Part shown: in pieces, positions 1-6,717 of the stretch
Numbering within the stretch: position 1 is the stretch's first letter
How the letters are laid out: the number at the start of each line of letters is the position of its first letter
DNA from: Angelakisella sp.
Lineage (GTDB): Bacteria; Bacillota; Clostridia; Oscillospirales; Ruminococcaceae
Direction of reading: 5' to 3'
Length of the DNA: 9,039 bases
NCBI GenBank assembly: GCA_020024515.1
Contig: JAHHTR010000085.1
Coordinates: 1-9,039, forward strand
Program-made: the position numbers and the translations under genes
The notes under the pieces: model-generated
Seen by the model: only the letters and a program-made list of their open reading frames with translations
Database searches by the model: none
What the model was told of the DNA's origin: nothing

Positions 1-80
1 GTTAATATAATATTCTAATTATTTTTTATATAATTTAATATTTTAAAAGCAAACTCAAAACATTGATTTATTATAAATAC

Positions 81-740
81 TTACAATAATATAAACATAT
101 TTTTTTCACTCTCTAATTTTCCTTCTTTACGAAGCTTGCTTATTTCAGCCGAAAGTCCGCTGCGTTCTACCTCCAAGTAATCGGCAAGCGCCTGCCTGTC
201 GTACGGAATGGTAAATGTATTACTTCCATTCATTTTTGCCTGTCCCAAAAGATATGTCATCAACTTCTCTCTTGTAGTTCTTTTTGATGTAACCTCAATT
301 TTTTGGTCAAAAACCAAATTTTTGCAAGCTACTAAGCGAAGTAAATTAAAAATAACTTGACTATGAAATACACACGAATTTGTACAGCTTGTAGTTATTC
401 TTCTGCAATCAATCAACAAACAAATACTGTCTTCATCAGCTACCATACTCACAGGAAGTGATGATATTCCGGCACAGGCATAAGTTTCGCCAAACACTTC
501 GCTCGGCGGTATATATGCAACGATACTTCGGTTACCGTAATAGTCTTCACGAATTAGCTTTACCGAACCGCTTAGAACTATTCCAACGCAATTTGCGGTA
601 TCACCCTCACGAAAAATAGGTTGTCCTTTTTTAACTGTTATTTTTTTTGCTCCCAAACAAGCTAGCATTGATGATAAATTTTCATCTTTTATATCATCAA
701 ACAATACACATTTTTTTAATATTGGATAATATTCTTCCAT
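81..740 (-). CDS. hcpR: Crp/Fnr-family transcriptional regulator, HcpR-like
   Basis: This is a cytoplasmic one-component regulator of 219 residues, the usual Crp/Fnr length. Residues about 14-115 form the cyclic-nucleotide-type beta-barrel, with glycines at IFREGDTA (42-49), LSGSVKL (56-62) and EVFGE (81-85). Residues about 150-219 form the winged helix-turn-helix. The recognition helix lies in YLEVERSGLSAEISKLRKEG (188-207), which fits the family pattern R-S-x-L-S-x-E-I-x-x-L. The N-terminal cysteine cluster that holds the Fe-S centre of classical FNR is not visible; cysteines are scattered (11, 28, 51, 89, 107, 112, 119, 123). The ATG start has AGGTGG (745-750) just upstream. The gene is divergent from the ferredoxin and hcp genes. 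In anaerobes such neighbours are typically HcpR, which controls hcp and frdX in response to NO or nitrite. The HcpR assignment rests on this context; the family assignment is firm. Confidence 0.85.
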   Translation of the reverse strand: MEEYYPILKKCVLFDDIKDENLSSMLACLGAKKITVKKGQPIFREGDTANCVGIVLSGSVKLIREDYYGNRSIVAYIPPSEVFGETYACAGISSLPVSMVADEDSICLLIDCRRITTSCTNSCVFHSQVIFNLLRLVACKNLVFDQKIEVTSKRTTREKLMTYLLGQAKMNGSNTFTIPYDRQALADYLEVERSGLSAEISKLRKEGKLESEKNMFILL

Positions 741-754
741 ACAGCCACCTCTTT

Positions 755-770
755 TGTTGAATTTTCAACA
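755..770. promoter_or_regulatory. Perfect palindrome, candidate HcpR operator
   Basis: TGTTGAA and TTCAACA form perfect 7-base arms around a central TT. The size and symmetry fit a Crp/Fnr dimer site. It lies 14 bases from the hcpR start codon and about 105 bases upstream of the ferredoxin start. With a plausible ferredoxin -10 at 789-794 (TATTAT), its centre sits near -40, close to the class II activator position. Binding by the adjacent regulator is inferred, not shown. Confidence 0.55.
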
Positions 771-784
771 TACATATTTCTTTT

Positions 785-813
785 AGTATATTATTATTTT
801 TATACAATGTCAA
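785..813 (-). promoter_or_regulatory. Probable sigma-A promoter of the hcpR-like gene
   Basis: On the minus strand a perfect -35 box TTGACA (808-813) is followed, after 17 bases, by TATACT (785-790). Transcription would start near 778. The palindrome at 755-770 would then lie about +9 to +24 of this transcript, a position suited to autorepression. The promoter overlaps the region where the divergent ferredoxin promoter must lie. Confidence 0.55.
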
Positions 814-875
814 ATATAGTGTCTATATTATACATACATTTAAATATTATTTATATATACAAGGAGAAAAAACAA

Positions 876-1511
876 ATGCTTAGACAAATTATAAAGATAG
901 ACAAAGAAAAATGCAACGGTTGCGGATTATGTGCAACAGCATGTCACGAGGGAGCTATCGGCATGGTTAATGGTAAGGCTGAACTTTTGCGTGAAGATTA
1001 TTGTGACGGTTTGGGAGATTGTCTACCAGCCTGTCCGGTTGCTGCAATATCTTTTGAACAAAGAGAAGCTCCTGCTTATGACAAAGAGGCTGTATTACGT
1101 GCAAATAAAGAAAAAGAAATGGCTAACAATAATCTAAATATAGAACTTATAAGTCAACTGCAAAATTTTCCTGTACAAATAAAACTTGTTCCTACTAATG
1201 CTTACTTTTTCAATAATGCAGATTTACTGATTGCTGCTGACTGCACAGCCTTTGCCTACGCAAATTTTCATAATAAATTTATGCAAAACAAAGTAACAAT
1301 GATAGGCTGTCCAAAACTTGACAGTGTAAATTATGCTGAAAAACTTACACAAATTATAGAGAGCAACAATATAAACAGTATTACCGTAGTTCGTATGCAA
1401 GTTCCATGTTGCGGTGGACTTAGTTTTGCAACAAAAACAGCTATTGGAAACAGTGGTAAAAATATACCTTGTGAAGTAATCACTATAACTTCCGATGGTA
1501 AAATTATATAA
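876..1511 (+). CDS. 4Fe-4S ferredoxin-domain protein, FrdX-like, hcp-associated
   Basis: This 211-residue cytoplasmic iron-sulfur protein probably passes electrons to the Hcp encoded next. The ferredoxin domain covers residues about 4-60. Its first cysteine set is C13-x2-C16-x2-C19-x3-C23 and its second is C43-x5-C49-x3-C53-P, within CDGLGDCLPACP, a signature common in ferredoxins encoded with hcp. After a charged linker (about 61-90), residues 91-211 form a second domain with C123, the motif IGCPKLD (C145), VPCCGGL (C178, C179) and C199, which might bind metal or another cluster. The ATG at 876 is preferred because AAGGAG (861-866) lies nine bases upstream; an in-frame ATG at 807 has no ribosome site and its extension is low-complexity AT-rich translation. 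It ends 34 bases before hcp, so the two are very likely one operon. Proteins of this layout are called FrdX in HcpR regulon work. Confidence 0.85.
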   Translation: MLRQIIKIDKEKCNGCGLCATACHEGAIGMVNGKAELLREDYCDGLGDCLPACPVAAISFEQREAPAYDKEAVLRANKEKEMANNNLNIELISQLQNFPVQIKLVPTNAYFFNNADLLIAADCTAFAYANFHNKFMQNKVTMIGCPKLDSVNYAEKLTQIIESNNINSITVVRMQVPCCGGLSFATKTAIGNSGKNIPCEVITITSDGKII

Positions 1512-1545
1512 TAAATTTATAAATAAATACATGGAGAATAAAAAT

Positions 1546-3138
1546 ATGTTTTGTAATCAATGTGAGCAAACAGCAAATTGTAAAGGCTGTTCAGGAAATA
1601 TGGGTGTATGTGGTAAAAAAGAAGATACAGCACTTCTGCAAGATAAATTGACAGGTGCTATTATTGGTTTTGCACGAGCAACAGAGGGCAATGAGGACTT
1701 AATTTCTGACACTGCAAATGCAATTATCATAGAAAGTCTTTTTATCACGCTGACAAATGTTAATTTTGATAATAATAGCATAAACGAGGCGCTTAAAAAA
1801 GTAGCGCTTGAAAAAAGGAAAATTATTCCGAACTGTTTTACATGCACATCTTGTTGTGGCAAAAACAATGACTATGATATGAATAAGCTATGGAATGAGC
1901 CTAATGAAGATATTAAAAGTTTAAAATCGTTAATTCTTTTTGGTCTTCGTGGCATAGCCGCTTATGCTTATCATGCAGCGGTGCTTGGTTATTACAGTGA
2001 TGAAGTATATAAATTCATATATAAGGCACTGGTAATAATAGGCATGGACAGCTGTTCAACCGATAGATTACTTGAAATTTCACTGGAAGTCGGAAAAGTA
2101 AACCTAATTTGTATGGAATTACTTGACAGAGCAAACACAGAAACTTATGGTCACCCTACACCTACCGAAGTTACAATGACAATAGAAAAAGGTCCATTTA
2201 TTGTTATTACAGGTCACGATTTATATGATTTAAAGAAACTTTTGGAGCAGACAGATGGCAAAGGAATTAACATATATACACATGGTGAAATGCTTTCGGG
2301 ACATGCTTATCCTGAACTAAAAAAATATGCACACCTTAAAGGGAACTTTGGTACAGCCTGGCAAAATCAACAAAAAGAATTTACCAATATCCCCGCACCT
2401 ATCCTATATACTTCCAACTGCTTAATGCCACCCAAAAACAGCTATGCCGACAGAGTATTTACAACAGAAGTTGTTGCTTTTCCAGATATTATACATATTA
2501 ATAAAGACAAAGATTTTACACCTATCATAAATAAAGCATTAGAACTTGGCGGATACAATGAAGATGTAACAATGACAGGAATAAACGGCGGCAGCAAAGT
2601 GCTTACAGGCTTTGGCAGAAATACGGTACTGAGTGTTTCCGATACTGTTGCAGATGCTGTTAAAAGTGGTGCAATAAAGCACTTTTTCCTTGTAGGTGGC
2701 TGTGACGGCGCAAGAGCCGGAAGAAATTATTATACAGAATTTGTTAAACAGACACCAAAAGATACAGTAATACTGACTCTTGCTTGCGGTAAATATCGTT
2801 TTAATGACTTGGATTTAGGCAATATAGGAAGTCTTCCGCGTTTAATGGATATCGGACAATGTAATGATACATACTCCGCTATACAAATTGCACTCGCTCT
2901 GGCAAAAGTTTTTGATTGCGATGTAAACGAAATTCCTCTAAGTATGATACTTTCTTGGTACGAACAAAAAGCGGTATGTGTACTCCTTACACTTTTATAT
3001 CTAGGCATAAAAAACATTAAACTCGGTCCTACACTACCCGCATTCATCTCACCCAATGTACTTAATATTTTGGTTAATAACTATGGAATTGCACCAATTA
3101 CAACTCCCGAGGAAGATCTAAAATCAATTCTTGGATAA
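1546..3138 (+). CDS. hcp: Hybrid cluster protein / hydroxylamine reductase
   Basis: Hcp (prismane protein) is a cytoplasmic enzyme that reduces hydroxylamine to ammonia in vitro and nitric oxide to N2O, protecting anaerobes from nitrosative stress. The protein has 530 residues, close to class I Hcp length (about 540-555). The N-terminal cluster cysteines are C3, C6, C15 and C22 (MFCNQCEQ and GVCGK). All expected ligands of the hybrid Fe-S-O cluster are present: H224 (TGHDL), E248 (HGEML), C292 (TSNC), C386 (VGGCDGAR, the persulfide position), C414 (LACGKYRFN), C439 (IGQCND), and E473 with K475 (WYEQKA). An intact enzyme is therefore expected. The ATG at 1546 is chosen because GGAGAA (1533-1538) is well spaced and the cluster motif starts there; an in-frame ATG at 1531 overlaps that ribosome site. 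It follows the ferredoxin gene by 34 bases. Confidence 0.96.
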   Translation: MFCNQCEQTANCKGCSGNMGVCGKKEDTALLQDKLTGAIIGFARATEGNEDLISDTANAIIIESLFITLTNVNFDNNSINEALKKVALEKRKIIPNCFTCTSCCGKNNDYDMNKLWNEPNEDIKSLKSLILFGLRGIAAYAYHAAVLGYYSDEVYKFIYKALVIIGMDSCSTDRLLEISLEVGKVNLICMELLDRANTETYGHPTPTEVTMTIEKGPFIVITGHDLYDLKKLLEQTDGKGINIYTHGEMLSGHAYPELKKYAHLKGNFGTAWQNQQKEFTNIPAPILYTSNCLMPPKNSYADRVFTTEVVAFPDIIHINKDKDFTPIINKALELGGYNEDVTMTGINGGSKVLTGFGRNTVLSVSDTVADAVKSGAIKHFFLVGGCDGARAGRNYYTEFVKQTPKDTVILTLACGKYRFNDLDLGNIGSLPRLMDIGQCNDTYSAIQIALALAKVFDCDVNEIPLSMILSWYEQKAVCVLLTLLYLGIKNIKLGPTLPAFISPNVLNILVNNYGIAPITTPEEDLKSILG

Positions 3139-3145
3139 TACAGAA

Positions 3146-3183
3146 AAGGCATAGGACTAAACTTATCATTTAGCCTATGCCTT
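3146..3183. terminator. Bidirectional hairpin terminator between hcp and the permease gene
   Basis: AAGGCATAGG-A-CTAAA (3146-3161) pairs with TTTAG-CCTATGCCTT (3169-3183) around a seven-base loop, with a single bulged A. The flanks are AT-rich on both sides. It lies eight bases after the hcp stop and 25 bases beyond the stop of the convergent permease gene, so it probably serves both. Confidence 0.8.
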
Positions 3184-3208
3184 AAATTATTTATTAGCTT
3201 ATATTTAA

Positions 3209-3970
3209 TTAAAATGCAACAACTACATTATATACATTTAACAAAATTAAGAAAACAAGCAATATTGCAAAGAACTTATCGGTCATTTTATCGTCCATCT
3301 TTGAGGCAATCATTGAACCTATAATTGAACCCACAACACCACCTATACACATAATAACAAGTGTAAATATATCAACCTCAGGAACAGAGTGTGTCGCAAA
3401 TGTTGTTACAAGGCTTGTAAATTGTGAGAACAAAATAACAAACAGAGAATTTCTTGCTGTTTCTTTTGCAGACATTGAGAAGAAGAATGACAGAACCACA
3501 ATATTAATAGGGCCACCGCCAATGCCTAAGAATGATGAGCTGACACCAAGCACAAGACCTATTATTGTACATATTAAAAAATTCTTTGTATGTAAAGTTT
3601 TTATACTTGATTTTTTAACAAGATACAGCATAACCAAAAGATTAATTATAAGTAATATTATAGATTGTACAAGTTTAACATTACCTGTAAATGCTGAGAA
3701 TAGCACTTTACCATAATATCCACCTATACACGCGCCAAGCGCCAACCATAAAGTTGTTTTGTAATTTAGCTTTATAGGACTTTTTAGGTTGCGTATGTAT
3801 GAAGAAACCGCCATTGAAAGAACTGTACATCCAGACATAAAGTTTATTATGTTAGGAGCCAGTCCCGAAATTGCGTCCATTACCGGCTTAATAATTATTC
3901 CACCACCAATACCGCTTATGCTACCTATTGTCGATGCAATAATAGCAATCAAAAAACTTATAATACTCAT
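3209..3970 (-). CDS. TauE/SafE-family (DUF81) membrane permease
   Basis: This is an integral membrane protein of 253 residues, the usual size for TauE/SafE permeases. The family is linked to export or uptake of sulfite, sulfoacetate and other organosulfur anions, but most members are uncharacterised. About eight hydrophobic segments are visible, roughly at 3-30, 42-60, 73-92, 99-118, 130-163, 172-192, 201-222 and 232-253. The two family half-repeats each carry the glycine signature: GSISGIGGGIIIKP (16-29) and SFLGIGGGPINIV (146-158). The Shine-Dalgarno GAGGAG lies about 13 bases before the ATG, rather far, and no closer start is available. The substrate cannot be read from sequence. The gene converges on hcp and diverges from cbiK. 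Confidence 0.88.
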   Translation of the reverse strand: MSIISFLIAIIASTIGSISGIGGGIIIKPVMDAISGLAPNIINFMSGCTVLSMAVSSYIRNLKSPIKLNYKTTLWLALGACIGGYYGKVLFSAFTGNVKLVQSIILLIINLLVMLYLVKKSSIKTLHTKNFLICTIIGLVLGVSSSFLGIGGGPINIVVLSFFFSMSAKETARNSLFVILFSQFTSLVTTFATHSVPEVDIFTLVIMCIGGVVGSIIGSMIASKMDDKMTDKFFAILLVFLILLNVYNVVVAF

Positions 3971-4041
3971 CTTTAATATATAACTCCTCGCTTAAAAAAT
4001 TTTGCTTAAATATATTTATATATTCAAAATCACCAACTTTA

Positions 4042-4070
4042 AATATATCACGAAACAAAATTATAGTCAA
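4042..4070 (-). promoter_or_regulatory. Probable promoter of the TauE/SafE gene
   Basis: On the minus strand TTGACT (4065-4070) is followed after 17 bases by TATATT (4042-4047), preceded by TGA, giving an extended -10. The start would be near 4035, about 65 bases before the permease ATG. Confidence 0.5.
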
Positions 4071-4131
4071 CCATTGTCTAATAAAAATATAACAATATAT
4101 AAAATTAATATTTATTATGTAGTTATAAATA

Positions 4132-4161
4132 TTGATTTTAATATTATTTACATGATATAAT
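4132..4161 (+). promoter_or_regulatory. Probable promoter of cbiK
   Basis: TTGATT (4132-4137) and TATAAT (4156-4161) are 18 bases apart, and TGA before the -10 gives an extended -10. Transcription would start near 4168, leaving a leader of about 67 bases, too short for a cobalamin riboswitch. AGGAGA (4221-4226) is the ribosome site for cbiK. Confidence 0.55.
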
Positions 4162-4183
4162 TTTATAAAAATTTTTATTTATA

Positions 4184-4197
4184 GTAAAAACTTTTAC
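4184..4197. promoter_or_regulatory. Inverted repeat in the cbiK leader, possible operator
   Basis: GTAAAA and TTTTAC flank a central AC, a 14-base inverted repeat. It lies about +17 to +30 of the predicted cbiK transcript, where a bound repressor could block elongation. The outer GTAA/TTAC resembles Crp/Fnr-type operators reported in Firmicutes, but in such AT-rich DNA chance is a real alternative. Confidence 0.3.
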
Positions 4198-4234
4198 AAT
4201 TATGCACAAAATCTATACTTAGGAGAATTATAAA

Positions 4235-5008
4235 ATGAAAAACGCAATTTTAGTTGTCAGTTTTGGGACAACATATTTAGATGCACTTGAAAAAAATATT
4301 GTAAAGACAGAGGAACATATTGCACGAGTATTTACAAATACACCTATATATCGTGCATTCACAAGCGGAATTGTTCGTTCAAGATTAATGAGCAAATATA
4401 ATATCAGTGTAGACTCTATTGATGAGGCGTTTACAAAAATACTCGATGATGGTTATACAGAAGTGACCATTCAACCTACACTCCTAATTTCGGGTGACGA
4501 ATATGATAAACTATGTAGTATGGCAAGTAAATTCAAAGAAAAAATAAATATCAAAATAGGTCTTCCGCTTTTGTGTGACAGTTCTGACATTGATACAATG
4601 ATTGATATCTTAAAAAAAGCATATCCAATAGATAACAATAAAATACTGATACTTATGGGACATGGTACTGAGCACAAGTCAAATGATATATATATTGAAA
4701 TGGATAAAAAAATGCAAGCACTCAAAAATTTTAGTATGCGTCTATGTACAGTAGAGGGCACACCGACTTTTGAAGATCTGTTATTTAATATAAAAGACAT
4801 TCCGCAAAAGAAAGCTGTTGTTGCTCCACTAATGTTTGTTGCCGGTGACCATGCCACAAACGATATGGCAAGTGATGAGCCGGATAGCTTACGTTCTCTA
4901 CTCAAAGCTGCTGGTTTTACAGTAGAATGTAAAATACAAGGACTTGGTGAACTTGATAGTATTCGTGATATATTTATAAAAAAAATTATGAACGCAAAAT
5001 CACTATAA
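4235..5008 (+). CDS. cbiK: Sirohydrochlorin cobaltochelatase CbiK (anaerobic type)
   Basis: CbiK is a class II chelatase that inserts Co2+ into sirohydrochlorin in the oxygen-independent branch of cobalamin synthesis. The protein has 257 residues, near the Salmonella enzyme's length, and no signal peptide, so it is cytoplasmic. The N-terminal ILVVSFGTTY (5-14) is typical. Catalytic and metal-binding residues match those of Salmonella CbiK (H145, E175, H207): H143 in LMGHGTEH, E174 in TVEGTP and H206 in AGDHATND. The conserved GDEYDKL (87-93) and PLMFVAGDHA (198-207) are also present. AGGAGA at 4221-4226 supports the start. It is monocistronic here; no other cobalamin genes lie in the window. 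Family members can also insert iron or nickel in vitro, so a role in siroheme or another tetrapyrrole pathway cannot be excluded. Confidence 0.93.
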   Translation: MKNAILVVSFGTTYLDALEKNIVKTEEHIARVFTNTPIYRAFTSGIVRSRLMSKYNISVDSIDEAFTKILDDGYTEVTIQPTLLISGDEYDKLCSMASKFKEKINIKIGLPLLCDSSDIDTMIDILKKAYPIDNNKILILMGHGTEHKSNDIYIEMDKKMQALKNFSMRLCTVEGTPTFEDLLFNIKDIPQKKAVVAPLMFVAGDHATNDMASDEPDSLRSLLKAAGFTVECKIQGLGELDSIRDIFIKKIMNAKSL

Positions 5009-5020
5009 TAATTAAAAAGC

Positions 5021-5061
5021 AAAGGCACATAGCTAAATTATAAGTTTAGTTATATACCTTT
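5021..5061 (+). terminator. Probable terminator of cbiK
   Basis: AAAGG (5021-5025) pairs with CCTTT (5057-5061), and ATAGCTAAA (5029-5037) with TTTAGTTAT (5045-5053), with a small internal loop and one G-T pair. The T-rich stretch TATTTATAG follows. It starts 12 bases after the cbiK stop. Confidence 0.6.
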
Positions 5062-5426
5062 ATTTATAGAAAGAAATAGTGGTATTATTAAATTGACGAA
5101 GTCACAAAAGTTTTACTCAAATTTTTTCAAAAAATTGTGGTATTTATGCAGAGCCTAAGACATTTTCCGCAGAAAACAGAATACTTTTAGTTGTGCAAGA
5201 GTATTTTTGAAAGCGCATTTTGTCTTTTAAGTCAAAAGAAAAAACTTTTTGCGATAGAAAAATTATTCTAAAATTAAACTATTTGTATAATTCTGTATTA
5301 CAATATACTTATTCATCAAATGATAAAAGTCCCATACAAAAAAGTATGAGGACTTATATCATATAATTAAAAAGTAGCTGTTATTAATAATAGTTTTGAG
5401 TAAAATATATTTTCAAACTTTATGTC
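5062..5426. other. Gene-free stretch with several inverted repeats
   Basis: No open frame of convincing length or composition is visible on either strand. The stretch contains a perfect palindrome, AATTTTTT-C-AAAAAATT (5120-5136), and a hairpin AATACTTTT/AAGAGTATT (5180-5188 with 5197-5205, one G-T pair) followed by TTT. About 5100-5260 is less AT-biased than typical spacer here and could be a small interspersed repeat or the remains of a gene; this cannot be decided from one copy. Confidence 0.4.
5327..5355 (-). terminator. Hairpin downstream of the acetyltransferase pseudogene
   Basis: AAGTCC-CATAC (5327-5337) pairs with GTATG-A-GGACTT (5344-5355) around AAAAAA, with one bulged A. On the minus strand it is followed by TTTATCATTTG. 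It lies about 70 bases past the stop of the leftward pseudogene, so it may be its terminator, though the T tract is weak. Confidence 0.45.
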
Positions 5427-6561
5427 TTAATTCATAATTTGCAGTCCGTCAAGCCATTTCTTTGCATCATTAAAATTACACACATACGAAATAAGTGCGG
5501 AAAAAGTTATAATGTCAATTATAATATCAGGCTCTACTATACTTCGTTCAATGGAAGTAAATTTATCACTGTCAAAATAAACTGTAAACACATCATTATT
5601 TTCTTTGATATATTTGTCTGTTATTTTTATTATAGCTTTACCTGTACTGATATATTTTACTTTCTTTAATATATTTTCGGCATTAATAACACGAACCATT
5701 CCCGCTTGATTAACTTTCCAATTAACAGCACCCATCCACAATTCGGACATTAAATATTGCATAGAAACATCAAAAGTCAAATAAAAATTAACAAAACTAT
5801 GGTCTGATGAAAAAGCTTTAAATATCCTCATCAATCCATTATATCCATCTTTGTCAACAAAGCTAAAACGAGTACAAATTAAATTTCTTCCGTCACTTTG
5901 GTCTTCTTTATGGAATGTGGTATATGCCTTTGCTATATTGTTTTCATTTAAATAAACATATGTAAAATCTTGCTTTATTGCAGGTTCACTTTTTGTAAAC
6001 CATTCATAATCTTCTTTATTATACTGAACCATCATATTATAAGAGTTTTCCCATACTTTATCAATACTCATTACTTCTTACTTCATCTAAAAATGGGTTT
6101 TTGCTGTCAGCTAAATAAAACGAACCCAAACTTTGTTGTGGCATAAGAAAAGATAAATTTACAGTTACATAATATTTTCGCACACAACTTTCATAGTCGA
6201 ATTTTCGATAATAATTACTTGAAAACGGATAAAGATAAGAAAATTCATAGCCCTCTTTGTACATTGATTGCAAGGCATTCTCAAAGCAAGCACGTATACA
6301 ACCTTGTCTTCTCTACTGCGGAAAACTTGCAACTCCACCTATACCGCCCATTTTGCAAATATTATCATCAAATTTTATATCATAATCAGAAATTGATATA
6401 GTACTCATCATTTCTTTATTACTTTCATCAAATGCTGCCAAATGATGTATTTTTTTATTTTTACTCTTTGCAGGACCATTTTCTATTGGCTACTCAAAAG
6501 CTATTGCAAAAATTTCATTAACACAAGTGCTTTCATTTGACTTTATTTTACGAACTGTCAC
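5427..6561 (-). pseudogene. Eis-like GNAT N-acetyltransferase with SCP2-like domain, disrupted
   Basis: Read leftward, a GTG at 6559-6561 preceded by AGGAGG (6569-6574, seven-base spacer) opens a frame whose translation resembles Eis-family acetyltransferases: two GNAT domains and a C-terminal sterol-carrier-like domain, normally about 380-400 residues. The acetyl-CoA motif reads GGIGGVASFPQ (codons 72-82), then TAG, then RRQG, where the family has P-E-Y-R-R-x-G. Three lesions are visible. There is an in-frame TAG at 6490-6492 (codon 24) and another at 6313-6315 (codon 83). A frameshift must lie within about 6061-6080, where the first frame ends in NEY-TGA and the second continues from MSIDKVWENS. 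The downstream 214 codons hold the second GNAT-like part (about 30-122) and the SCP2-like part (MVRVINAENILKKVKY onward). The two frames total about 380 codons, matching one ancestral gene. The product is probably inactive. The ancestral substrate is unknown. Confidence 0.82.
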
Positions 6562-6622
6562 AAAATAACCTCCTTTTAAAAATATATAAATTATTACTAA
6601 ATTATTTTACTTTTACTTACAC

Positions 6623-6639
6623 AATGTTATAATAACATT
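6623..6639. promoter_or_regulatory. Perfect 17-base palindrome in the pseudogene/T-box spacer
   Basis: AATGTTAT and ATAACATT are perfect 8-base arms around a single A. It lies about 60 bases upstream of the pseudogene start and about 45 bases upstream of the brnQ -35. It could be an old operator for the acetyltransferase; no matching regulator is in the window. Confidence 0.25.
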
Positions 6640-6682
6640 AAAAATTAAGCTATAAAAGCTAAAAATAATTTTTGTTTTTTTA

Positions 6683-6711
6683 TTGACAAGTTAATGATAT
6701 AGTGATATAAT
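6683..6711 (+). promoter_or_regulatory. Consensus sigma-A promoter of the T-box/brnQ unit
   Basis: TTGACA (6683-6688) and TATAAT (6706-6711) are both perfect, 17 bases apart, and TGA before the -10 adds an extended -10. The start is expected near 6718. Such a strong constitutive promoter suits a gene controlled mainly by attenuation. Confidence 0.92.
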
Positions 6712-6717
6712 GACGAT

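Noticed and set aside
807..875. Upstream in-frame ATG that would extend the ferredoxin gene by 23 codons
   Set aside because: There is no ribosome binding site before it, the extension is low-complexity AT-derived sequence within the promoter region, and AAGGAG precedes the ATG at 876.
1495..1545. Earlier in-frame ATGs for hcp (1495 and 1531)
   Set aside because: The first overlaps the ferredoxin gene and the second overlaps the GGAGAA ribosome site; conserved Hcp begins with MFCNQCEQ at 1546.
4162..4234. Possible cobalamin riboswitch before cbiK
   Set aside because: The predicted leader is only about 67 bases and shows no B12-box-like conserved sequence.
4471..5028. 185-codon open frame on the minus strand across cbiK
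   Set aside because: It is antisense to a clearly conserved gene, has no recognisable domain, and overlaps the cbiK terminator.
6061..6080. Programmed frameshift or coupled two-gene arrangement in the acetyltransferase
   Set aside because: No slippery heptamer or stimulatory structure is evident at the shift, and two upstream TAG codons already interrupt the frame, so decay is the simpler reading.
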